This document shows positions 17,677-24,557 of a stretch of DNA of 64,000 nucleotides, one piece after another. The DNA is from [Empedobacter] haloabium (lineage in GTDB: Bacteria > Pseudomonadota > Gammaproteobacteria > Burkholderiales > Burkholderiaceae_D), in NCBI GenBank assembly GCA_008011715.2, contig CP136508.1, positions 2,356,001 to 2,420,000 on the forward strand, in the 5' to 3' direction. Both the position numbers and the translations under genes were made by a program. Position 1 is the first letter of the stretch. Every line of letters begins with the position of its first letter. The notes under the pieces were generated by a model that did not search any database, was not told the origin of the DNA, and worked only from the letters and a program-made list of their open reading frames with translations.

Positions 17677-17690
17677 TTGACGTAAATCAA
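17677..17690. promoter_or_regulatory. FNR/Anr-type binding site
   Basis: TTGACGTAAATCAA differs in one position from the FNR consensus TTGAT-N4-ATCAA and sits in the divergent region between the universal stress gene and the low-complexity protein gene, 70 bases from the former ATG. FNR control of usp genes is common in proteobacteria; a Crp-like protein could also use it. Confidence 0.6.
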
Positions 17691-17828
17691 ACAATAAAAA
17701 ATTATAAATTCTCTGGCGATGTTCCGACCGGCGGGCGGCGTCCAGTCCTACTTTGTCGTCCAACCCCGCATGGGAGAATTTTGTCTCGCCGTGGCAAGCA
17801 CGGCCAAGACAGGAAAAAGGAGATATTC

Positions 17829-18350
17829 ATGAAAACGAAACTGGCACTCATTCTTACGGCAATGGTCGTCAGCGCTGGCGTCGCGGCGCAGTCGACCAGC
17901 TCGCAGGGCACCGATACCGATCCGCAGAAGAACTCCGCAACAAAGAAGACCCACAAGTCCGACAAGCACAAAAAAGGCAAGCATGACGCGGCCACTTCCG
18001 GCGCCAGCGGCAGCGACATGAGCTCGGGCAGCGCGACCGGCACGTCGGGCACCACGTCGGGCACCACGTCGGGCAGCACGTCGGGCAGCACGGGCACGAC
18101 CGGCGACTGGAACAGCTCGGGCGCCAGCGGCACCGGCGCGACCGGCAGCGGCATGACGGGTACGGGCACGGGCACGGGCACCGGCGCCACGTCGGGCAAC
18201 CGCAGCGGCACGGCCGGCACCACGGGCACGATGGGCACGTCGGGCGCGACCGGCACCGGCACGGGCAGCAGCGCCACCGGCACGTCCAACAGCAGCACCG
18301 GCGCCAGCGGCACGGGCACCAATACGCCGACCACGCCACCGACCCGCTGA
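17829..18350 (+). CDS. secreted Gly/Ser/Thr-rich low-complexity protein
   Basis: The 173-residue product has a clean signal peptide (MKTKLALILTAMVVSAGVAA, cut before Q), a short Lys/His-rich stretch (THKSDKHKKGKHD) and then about 115 residues made almost only of Gly, Ser, Thr and Ala in GTSGTTSG/GATGTGTG repeats. No known domain is visible. The chosen ATG follows an AAAAAGGAG ribosome-binding site; the upstream in-frame extension lacks a signal sequence. The composition suggests an extended surface or matrix protein, possibly O-glycosylated on Thr/Ser, but this is guesswork. A strong rho-independent terminator follows. Confidence 0.72.
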   Translation: MKTKLALILTAMVVSAGVAAQSTSSQGTDTDPQKNSATKKTHKSDKHKKGKHDAATSGASGSDMSSGSATGTSGTTSGTTSGSTSGSTGTTGDWNSSGASGTGATGSGMTGTGTGTGTGATSGNRSGTAGTTGTMGTSGATGTGTGSSATGTSNSSTGASGTGTNTPTTPPTR

Positions 18351-18368
18351 GGCGGCGCGCAGTCGAGC

Positions 18369-18391
18369 AAGCCGCCCGCGGGCGGCTTTTT
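18369..18391 (+). terminator. rho-independent terminator
   Basis: The stem AAGCCGCCC / GGGCGGCTT with a 2-base loop is followed by a T run (TTTTTC), 18 bases after the stop of the low-complexity protein. Confidence 0.88.
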
Positions 18392-18514
18392 CTTGTCGGA
18401 GTGCGCGCACGTTACCGTGCGCGTATCGCAATCGGCGCCGTTTTACTCTACCTTGAAGGCGTCGTCCCGGGAATCCTGATCGAACAATGTCGAACAATCC
18501 AAACAGGAGGTTTT

Positions 18515-19699
18515 ATGCTGGCGATGAATTACCGCGGACCGTACCGCGTGCGTGCGGACCACAAACCCGATCCCGTCATCGAACACCCGGGCGACGCCAT
18601 CGTGCGCGTCACCCGCTCGTGCATCTGCGGGTCCGACCTGCACCTGTACCACGGCCTGGTGCCCGACACCCGCGTGGGCACGACGTTCGGGCATGAATTC
18701 GTCGGCATCGTCGAGGAGGTCGGATCAGGCGTGACCAAGCTGAAGGTGGGCGACCACGTGCTGGTGCCGTTCAACGTGTTCTGCGGTTCCTGCTTCTTCT
18801 GCCAGCGCGAGCTGTATGGCAACTGCCACAATACCAATCCGCAAGCGTCCGCCGTGGGCGGCATCTACGGCTACTCGCACACGGCCGGCGGCTACGACGG
18901 CGGCCAGGCCGAGTTCGTGCGCGTGCCGATGGCGGACGTGGGGCCGACCGTGATCCCGGCCGACCTGCACGAGGACGATGCCGTGCTGCTGACCGATGCG
19001 CTGCCGACCGGCTACCAGGCCGCCGAGATGGGCGACATCGCCGAGGGCGACACGGTGGTCGTGTTCGGCGCCGGCCCGGTCGGCATCTTTGCCGCCAAGT
19101 CGGCCTGGCTGATGGGCGCGGGCCGCGTGATCGTCGTCGACCACGTCGAATACCGGCTCGATTTCGTGCGCCGCTATGCGCAGTGCGAGGTCATCAACTT
19201 CCGCGAAGTCGATGACATGGCCCTGCACATCAAGAAGATGACGGACTGGCTGGGCGCGGACGTCTGCATCGACGCGGTCGGCTGCGAGGCGGCCGGCAAC
19301 GCGATGCAGACCATCGCCGGGCCCTACACGATGCTGCAGGCCGGGTCGGCGACGGCGCTGCACTGGTGCATCAACTCCGTGCGCAAGGGCGGCAACGTGT
19401 CGATCGTGGGCGTCTACGGTCCCACCTTCAATGCCGTGCCGATCGGCAATGCGCTGAACAAGGGCCTGACCTTGCGCATGAACCAGGCCAGCGTCAAGCG
19501 CCACCTGCCGCGCCTGATCGAGCACATCCAGGCCGGCCGCATCGATCCCAAGCAGATCATCACGCACCGCGTGCCGCTGGAGGAGGTGGCCGACGCCTAC
19601 CACATCTTCTCGAGCAAGCTGGACAACTGCATCAAGACCGTCCTGATTCCGCCCAGCGCGCGCCAGACCCGCGCCGTCGCCGCCACCGCTTTGAACTGA
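18515..19699 (+). CDS. zinc-dependent alcohol dehydrogenase, formaldehyde dehydrogenase-like
   Basis: A 394-residue medium-chain dehydrogenase. The catalytic zinc ligands lie in CICGSDLHLYHG and FGHEFVGIVEE, the structural zinc cysteines in FCGSCFFCQRELYGNC, and the NAD(P) Rossmann motif is VVFGAGPVGIFAAKSAW. The DAVGCEAAGNAMQ segment and overall length resemble the glutathione-independent formaldehyde dehydrogenase-like branch. The ATG at 18515 has an ACAGGAGG ribosome-binding site. It opens a three-gene operon with a His-rich protein and an FAD-Rieske oxidoreductase, a combination that suggests detoxification or redox chemistry, but the substrate is unknown. Confidence 0.88.
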   Translation: MLAMNYRGPYRVRADHKPDPVIEHPGDAIVRVTRSCICGSDLHLYHGLVPDTRVGTTFGHEFVGIVEEVGSGVTKLKVGDHVLVPFNVFCGSCFFCQRELYGNCHNTNPQASAVGGIYGYSHTAGGYDGGQAEFVRVPMADVGPTVIPADLHEDDAVLLTDALPTGYQAAEMGDIAEGDTVVVFGAGPVGIFAAKSAWLMGAGRVIVVDHVEYRLDFVRRYAQCEVINFREVDDMALHIKKMTDWLGADVCIDAVGCEAAGNAMQTIAGPYTMLQAGSATALHWCINSVRKGGNVSIVGVYGPTFNAVPIGNALNKGLTLRMNQASVKRHLPRLIEHIQAGRIDPKQIITHRVPLEEVADAYHIFSSKLDNCIKTVLIPPSARQTRAVAATALN

Positions 19700-19709
19700 G
19701 GAGGATCGC

Positions 19710-20267
19710 ATGAGCCATCACACCCATGAGCACGGCCACGACCATGAGCACGGTCACGGCCGCAACGACCTGGCCGTGTTCCAGCACGGTCGTCCGCCGG
19801 TGGACCGCTCGGCCATCCAGGGCTGGGGCGCGGACCTGGACCGCAAGAACCGTCCCGCCTATCCGATGGAGCGGATGCCGCAGCGCCTGGATGCGCCGCT
19901 GACCCAGCCCGACCAGCAGCCGCAGCACGTCGAGGTGCTGGTGTCGCCCGAGCGGCCGCACATGACGCCGCTGTTCGGCAGCCCGCAGCCGCCGTCGGGG
20001 TTGTCCGGCATGCTGCGCCGGGCCGCCTTCAGGAGTACGGAAAACGACGTCCGCCACTGGCTGCTGTTGCTGCTGGCGGACCGCGTCAACGTCGTCGAGG
20101 GGCTCGCCGAGGACCTCGCGCGCGGGCACGTGCCGAACATCTTTGCCGAGATGGGCATCAAGGCGGAGTGGGAGCACAACCGCGTCGGCCTGGCGAAGAA
20201 GGTGGCGGTGGCGGCGGCCGTGGCCGGGGTCGGCTACTACCTGCTGAAACGTCGCAGCGAGCGCTGA
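19710..20267 (+). CDS. His-rich, tail-anchored protein of unknown function
   Basis: The 185-residue protein starts with a histidine run (MSHHTHEHGHDHEHGHG) able to bind metal ions such as Zn, Ni or Cu, continues with a Pro/Gln-rich stretch, a soluble helical part (STENDVRHWLLLLLADRVNV) and ends in a single hydrophobic segment with a basic tail (VAVAAAVAGVGYYLLKRRSER), which would anchor it in the membrane from the cytoplasmic side. I recognise no family. It lies 10 bases after the alcohol dehydrogenase and 11 bases before the FAD-Rieske gene, with a GAGGA ribosome-binding site, so it is part of that operon and may supply or sense metal for it. Confidence 0.65.
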   Translation: MSHHTHEHGHDHEHGHGRNDLAVFQHGRPPVDRSAIQGWGADLDRKNRPAYPMERMPQRLDAPLTQPDQQPQHVEVLVSPERPHMTPLFGSPQPPSGLSGMLRRAAFRSTENDVRHWLLLLLADRVNVVEGLAEDLARGHVPNIFAEMGIKAEWEHNRVGLAKKVAVAAAVAGVGYYLLKRRSER

Positions 20268-20278
20268 CGGTGGCGGCC

Positions 20279-21805
20279 ATGCAGACCAACGCCGCCACGC
20301 CGTCGTTGTGGACCGCCACGGCCCAGGTGCCGTCCAACCCGCCGCTGCCCGGCGATACCCAGGCCGACGTGTGCGTGGTCGGCGGCGGCATCGCGGGCCT
20401 GACGGCGGCCTATCTGCTGCTGAAGGAAGGCCGCTCCGTGCTGCTGATCGACGCGCTCGACGTGGGCGCCGGCGAGACCGGCCGCACCACGGCCCACTTC
20501 TTTCCGCCGGACGAGCGCTACTTTGAAATCGCGCGCCGTTTCGGCGACGACAAGGCGGCCATGCTGCGTGCCAGCTACGAGCAGGCCACCGACCTGGTCG
20601 AGAGCATCGTGCAGAGCGAGCAGATCACCTGCGATTTTCGCCGGCTGGAAGGTTACCTGGTGCCGGCCGGCCCGGGCGGCGCCGAAGTCATCGACAAGGA
20701 GCATGCGGCTGCCGTCAAGCTGGGCGTGGACGTGGCGCGCCTGCCGCGCGTGCCAGGGCTGGAGTGGGACACGGGGCCGGCGTTGTGCTTCCATCGCCAG
20801 GCCCAGTTCCATCCGGTCAAATACCTGGCCGGCCTGCTGCGCGCGGTCAAGCGCCTGGGCGGCCAGGTGTACGGCGGCACCCGCGCGCGCGAACTGTCCA
20901 GCAGCGCGGACGGCATCACGGTGACGACGGAGCGGGGCAATATCCGCGCCCGCGCCGTCGTGGTCGCGACCAATACGCCGTTCAATACGCGCGTCGTCAT
21001 GCATACCAAGGTGACGGGTTACCACAGCTACGTGGTGGGCCTGAAGGTGCCGCGCGGCGCGCTGCAGCCGTTCCTGCTGTGGGACACGGGCGACCCTTAT
21101 TATTATGTGAGGTTGGACGCGCAGCATGACGAGCAGCCGTACGACATCCTCGTGGTGGGTGGCCAGGACCACAAGGTGGGGCAGGACGGCACGCCGCGGC
21201 ACCGCTATGACGAGATCGAGGCCTGGACCCGCCAGCGCTTCCCGCAGGCACAGGAAGTGGCGTATCGCTGGTCGGGCGAGGTGATGGAACCGGCGGACGG
21301 CGTCGCCTACCTGGGTCGTGCGCCAGGCGAGAAGGGCGAGGTGTACCTGATCACGGGCGACTCCGGCAACGGCATGACGCATTGCACGGCCGGCGCGATG
21401 CTGGTGACGGACCTGATCCAGGACCGCACCAACCCCTGGGTGCCGCTGTACAACCCGGCGCGCAAGCCGGTGCGCAGCCTGGGCGAATTCATGCTGGAAC
21501 AGGCCAATACCCTGGCGCAGTATGCCGACTGGCTGCAGGGCGGCGAAGTCAGCGCGCCGGACCGCATTCCGCCGGGGGAGGGCGCGTTGATCCGCGACGG
21601 CCTGAAGCTGATGGCGGTGCACCGGGCCGACGACGGCAAGCTGACCTTCCTGTCGGCCGCCTGCCCGCACATGGGCTGCGCGGTGCACTGGAACTCGGGC
21701 GAGAAGTCATGGGACTGCCCATGCCATGGCTCGCGCTTCGACATCGAGGGCAAGGTGCTGCACGGGCCGTCGGCGGCGCCACTGGCACGCCTCGAGAGCA
21801 AATAG
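20279..21805 (+). CDS. FAD-dependent oxidoreductase with C-terminal Rieske domain
   Basis: A 508-residue fusion. Residues 25-400 form a DAO-type FAD oxidoreductase (DVCVVGGGIAGLTAAYLLL, GAGETGRTTAHF, and the late ITGDSGNGMTH). The C-terminus is a Rieske [2Fe-2S] domain: C462-P-H464 ... C480-P-C-H483, plus C467 and C482 for the stabilising disulfide seen in bc1-type Rieske proteins. Electrons could thus pass from a substrate-reduced flavin to the cluster and on to a carrier. The ATG at 20279 was chosen; a GTG three codons earlier is possible. It ends the alcohol dehydrogenase operon. Natural substrate and acceptor are unknown. Confidence 0.88.
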   Translation: MQTNAATPSLWTATAQVPSNPPLPGDTQADVCVVGGGIAGLTAAYLLLKEGRSVLLIDALDVGAGETGRTTAHFFPPDERYFEIARRFGDDKAAMLRASYEQATDLVESIVQSEQITCDFRRLEGYLVPAGPGGAEVIDKEHAAAVKLGVDVARLPRVPGLEWDTGPALCFHRQAQFHPVKYLAGLLRAVKRLGGQVYGGTRARELSSSADGITVTTERGNIRARAVVVATNTPFNTRVVMHTKVTGYHSYVVGLKVPRGALQPFLLWDTGDPYYYVRLDAQHDEQPYDILVVGGQDHKVGQDGTPRHRYDEIEAWTRQRFPQAQEVAYRWSGEVMEPADGVAYLGRAPGEKGEVYLITGDSGNGMTHCTAGAMLVTDLIQDRTNPWVPLYNPARKPVRSLGEFMLEQANTLAQYADWLQGGEVSAPDRIPPGEGALIRDGLKLMAVHRADDGKLTFLSAACPHMGCAVHWNSGEKSWDCPCHGSRFDIEGKVLHGPSAAPLARLESK

Positions 21806-21819
21806 CATTGCTGTCGCCA

Positions 21820-22140
21820 GGGTCTGGCCCTCCGGGACTGACCCTAATGCCGCTAAGTTAAGGAAATTTATCAGCCGGCCGCAGACGTCTTTCCACCCAA
21901 AAGCGGAGAGCTGGGGTCAGACCCGGCGGGTCTGACCCCGGTTTTGGACCTGGGGTTGAGGGATACGCCTGCGGCCCAGTGAGTCTGACACCCTTAACTT
22001 AGCGGCATTAGGGACTGACCCTGAAGTTCGTCGGTGCTCTGCAAACTTCGGGGTATGGTGCCGGTTGGCAGACCGGCACCGCGCCGCAGGCAAGCAGCGC
22101 TGATGCTCGCAAGCCCTGCTGCGCTCCCTCAGGGACAGAC
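21820..22140. repeat. dispersed palindromic element with 21-bp inverted arms
   Basis: This gene-free gap of 357 bases is filled by a repeat element. Two copies of a 21-bp arm beginning CCTAATGCCGC and ending AAGTTAAGG lie in opposite orientation at 21843-21863 and 21992-22012. Between them a strong hairpin (GGGGTCAGACCC, 3-base loop, GGGTCTGACCCC, 21913-21939) occurs. GGGACTGACCC motifs flank both arms, and the right side continues with ACTGACCCTGAAGTT. The same arms and flanks recur at 50.2-50.4 kb. It carries no gene and looks like a non-autonomous repeat or REP/MITE-type sequence. Confidence 0.8.
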
Positions 22141-22162
22141 CCAGTGCCAGGGGTGTCGTCTT

Positions 22163-22579
22163 CTACCATCCGATCGCCAGCAGGCGCTCCGCCATCCGCG
22201 GCCAGCACAGGTTGCGCACCTCGTCCGCCGTCGCCCAGCGGTAGCCGTCCGCCTCGGGCGTCGGCTTGCCCGTGATCCGGTGCGCAAAGAAGCTGGTGCA
22301 GCGCAGGGCCGACAGGTCGCCCAGCTCGTCGCCAGCGTCCACCCGGAACAGGTGCAGGCGCTTGTCGCGGCGATAGTCGAACACGCCCAGGTCGACATAA
22401 CGGTCCAGGTCGAACACCACGCCCGCTTCCTCGAACAGCTCGCGCGCGGCGGCCTGCAGCGGCGTTTCGCCCGCGTCCAGCAGGCCTTTCGGGATGTCCC
22501 AGTGGGCCGTGCCCGTCACATGACACAGCAGCAACAGGCCAGCGCCGTTGACGACCAGGGTTCCGCACGACGTTTCCAA
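22163..22579 (-). CDS. Nudix hydrolase
   Basis: A 138-residue Nudix enzyme with the full box G-x5-E-x7-REL-x-EE-x-G (GLLDAGETPLQAAARELFEE, then AGV), which coordinates Mg and cleaves nucleoside diphosphates linked to another moiety; some members cap or decap RNA or hydrolyse Ap4A or oxidised nucleotides. A WDIPKG motif precedes the box, as in diadenosine-polyphosphate-type members. The start is probably the TTG at 22579 giving METSCGTLVV, with a GAGGA site upstream; a TTG at 22609 would add ten residues. The substrate cannot be named. It stands alone between a repeat element and the divergent porin operon. Confidence 0.85.
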   Translation of the reverse strand: METSCGTLVVNGAGLLLLCHVTGTAHWDIPKGLLDAGETPLQAAARELFEEAGVVFDLDRYVDLGVFDYRRDKRLHLFRVDAGDELGDLSALRCTSFFAHRITGKPTPEADGYRWATADEVRNLCWPRMAERLLAIGW

Positions 22580-22854
22580 ATTCTCATCCTCTTTACAAGA
22601 CAGCAGCAAGCATTGTAGGGCAGTGCCGGCGCGGACAGCGCCCGACTGTTGTTTCTGTTGATCCGCGTAAAGTTCCTTGCGGAAACTTATCGACAGTTAC
22701 TGTTGCTTTGGGTAAAGTTGTACGCCTGGTGGCACCCCGCCCTCGTGCCCCCGCCATTCCGGCAACCCATGCGAGCTGATGCTCGCCTATGTCTGTTCCG
22801 CTTGCCGCCCATTGGCCGGCGCGGCGTTCTTTCAATCGTCATCGGATCTTGCAC

Positions 22855-24117
22855 ATGCCACGCAGCTGCCGCCCAGTCTGTCATCGTCATCGCCGCGCGC
22901 GCGCCGCCGCGTGCCTGCTCGCCGTCGCGGTCGCGTTACCCGGCGCCGCCTTCGCGCAGAGCGGACCCAAGTGGACATTCGGCGGCTTCGGCACCGTCGG
23001 GGCAGTGCACAGCAGCGAAAAGTTCGCCGACTACGCCGCCACCCCGCTCTCGCCCGGCCAGGCCGGCCACACGCGCGACTGGGCCTTCGATGTCGACAGC
23101 CGCCTGGGCGCGCAACTGGCGGTGCAGCTCGACAAGCGCTGGTCCGGTGTGATCCAGGTCATCTCGGAACGCACCGTGACGGCCGGGTTCCAGCCGCACG
23201 TGGAGTGGGCCAACGTGAAATACCAGGCCACGCCCGACCTGTCGATCCGGGTGGGCCGGATCGCCGCACCGATGTTCCTGGCGGCGGACTACCGCAAGGC
23301 CAGCTTCGCGCTGCCGTGGGTCCGACCGCCCGTGGAGCTGTACAGCACCATGCCGATCACCAACAGCGATGGCGTCGATGCCACCTATCGCTGGCATACC
23401 GGCGCCGTGCGCCTGACCACGCAGGCGTTCGTCGGCGGCACCCGCATCCATCTGGCGCGCGACTTCACGGCGCGCGCCCGCCATGGCGGCATCAACCAGA
23501 CGGCCGCGCTGGGCGCGCTGACCTTGGGCGTCTCGCTATCCCAGGCCCGGCTCGAGGTGCCGAACGGCGGCGAGCTGTTCGACGTGCTGGACCGGTTCGG
23601 CCCGCAGGGCCGGGCGCTGACCGAGCGCTACGACGTGCGCTCGCGCCGCACCAACGTGTTCGCGGCCGGGTTCAACTACGATCCGGGCAACTGGTTCGTG
23701 CAAGGCGAAATCGGACGCGTCAACACCCGCTCGATGCTGGGCGATCAGACCGGAACCTATGTCAGCGGCGGCTACCGCTTCGGCGCGCTGACGCCGTTCG
23801 CGACCCTCAGTCACGTGCGCGCCAACATGGCCACCCGGGTGGAAGGCCTGGCCACCGCCCACCTGCCGCCGCCGGCGGCGGCGCTGGCCGGCCAGGCCAA
23901 TGCCGTGCTGAACGATTTCCTGCGCGAGGTGCCGGACCAGAGCAGCGCCAGCGTGGGCCTGCGCTGGGACGTGGCGCCGAACTACGCCGTCAAGCTGCAG
24001 TTCGACAGCGCCAAGCCGCACAAGGACTCGGTGGGAACGCTCGTCAATGTGCAGCCGGGCTTCCGGTCCGACCGTGCCTTCCGCGTGTTCAGCGCGTCGC
24101 TCGACTTCGTGTTTTGA
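22855..24117 (+). CDS. outer-membrane beta-barrel (porin-like) protein
   Basis: A 420-residue exported protein. The first 35 residues form a signal peptide with an Arg/His-rich start and a hydrophobic core (ACLLAVAVALPGAAFA) cut before Q. The rest shows alternating strands (WTFGGFGTVGAVHSS, AFDVDSRLGAQLAVQL, AVKLQFDSAKPHKD) and ends in FSASLDFVF, the terminal Phe that BAM recognises in outer-membrane barrels. No specific porin family is obvious. The ATG at 22855 is preferred to one at 22789. It is followed 11 bases later by a periplasmic binding-like protein and then a sensor GGDEF-EAL gene, so it may be the entry pore of a sensing system (inference). Confidence 0.78.
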   Translation: MPRSCRPVCHRHRRARAAACLLAVAVALPGAAFAQSGPKWTFGGFGTVGAVHSSEKFADYAATPLSPGQAGHTRDWAFDVDSRLGAQLAVQLDKRWSGVIQVISERTVTAGFQPHVEWANVKYQATPDLSIRVGRIAAPMFLAADYRKASFALPWVRPPVELYSTMPITNSDGVDATYRWHTGAVRLTTQAFVGGTRIHLARDFTARARHGGINQTAALGALTLGVSLSQARLEVPNGGELFDVLDRFGPQGRALTERYDVRSRRTNVFAAGFNYDPGNWFVQGEIGRVNTRSMLGDQTGTYVSGGYRFGALTPFATLSHVRANMATRVEGLATAHLPPPAAALAGQANAVLNDFLREVPDQSSASVGLRWDVAPNYAVKLQFDSAKPHKDSVGTLVNVQPGFRSDRAFRVFSASLDFVF

Positions 24118-24128
24118 GGGGAGGGCGC

Positions 24129-24557
24129 ATGCTGAAATCGACTCTCTTCGCAGCGCTGCTGCTGGGTGGCCTCACCGGCGGCGCCGCCGATGCGGCCGAA
24201 CTGGTGGTGATCGTGTCCGCACGCGCGGCCGTCACGACGTTGCGCCAGGACCAGGTGGCCGGCATCTTCCTGGCCGAGGCCAGCAGCTTCCCCGACGGCG
24301 GCGAGGCCGTGGCGGTGGACCAGGGCGTCGGTTCGCCGCTGCGCGACGAGTTCTACCAGAAAGTGGCGAACCGCTCGCCGGCCCTGATGAAGGCCTACTG
24401 GACCAAGATGATCTTCACCGGCCGCGGCCAGCCACCGCGCGAGGCGCCCAACAGCGCGGCGGTGCGCCGGCTGGTGGCCGACAACCCCGGCATGATCGGC
24501 TACATCGAGCGCGCCGCGCTCGACCCGTCCGTGCGTCCCGTGCTGGTGCTGAAATGA
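24129..24557 (+). CDS. small phosphate-binding-like periplasmic protein
   Basis: A 142-residue secreted protein with signal peptide (about 1-23, ending GGAADAA) and a compact domain like one lobe of PstS-type binding proteins (LVVIVSARAAVTTLRQDQVA, GIFL, AYWTKMIFTGRGQPP, NPGMIGYIERAALD). Many small PstS-like proteins of this length exist in betaproteobacteria next to c-di-GMP enzymes. The stop codon overlaps the start of the downstream sensor gene (ATGA), so the two are translationally coupled. It may bind an oxyanion and present it to the sensor, but no ligand residues can be assigned from sequence alone. Confidence 0.75.
   Translation: MLKSTLFAALLLGGLTGGAADAAELVVIVSARAAVTTLRQDQVAGIFLAEASSFPDGGEAVAVDQGVGSPLRDEFYQKVANRSPALMKAYWTKMIFTGRGQPPREAPNSAAVRRLVADNPGMIGYIERAALDPSVRPVLVLK

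Noticed and set aside
17702..18370. A Val/Pro-rich minus-strand frame opposite the low-complexity protein
   Set aside because: The strand with a signal peptide, ribosome site and terminator is the plus strand; the minus frame is its repeat-derived mirror.
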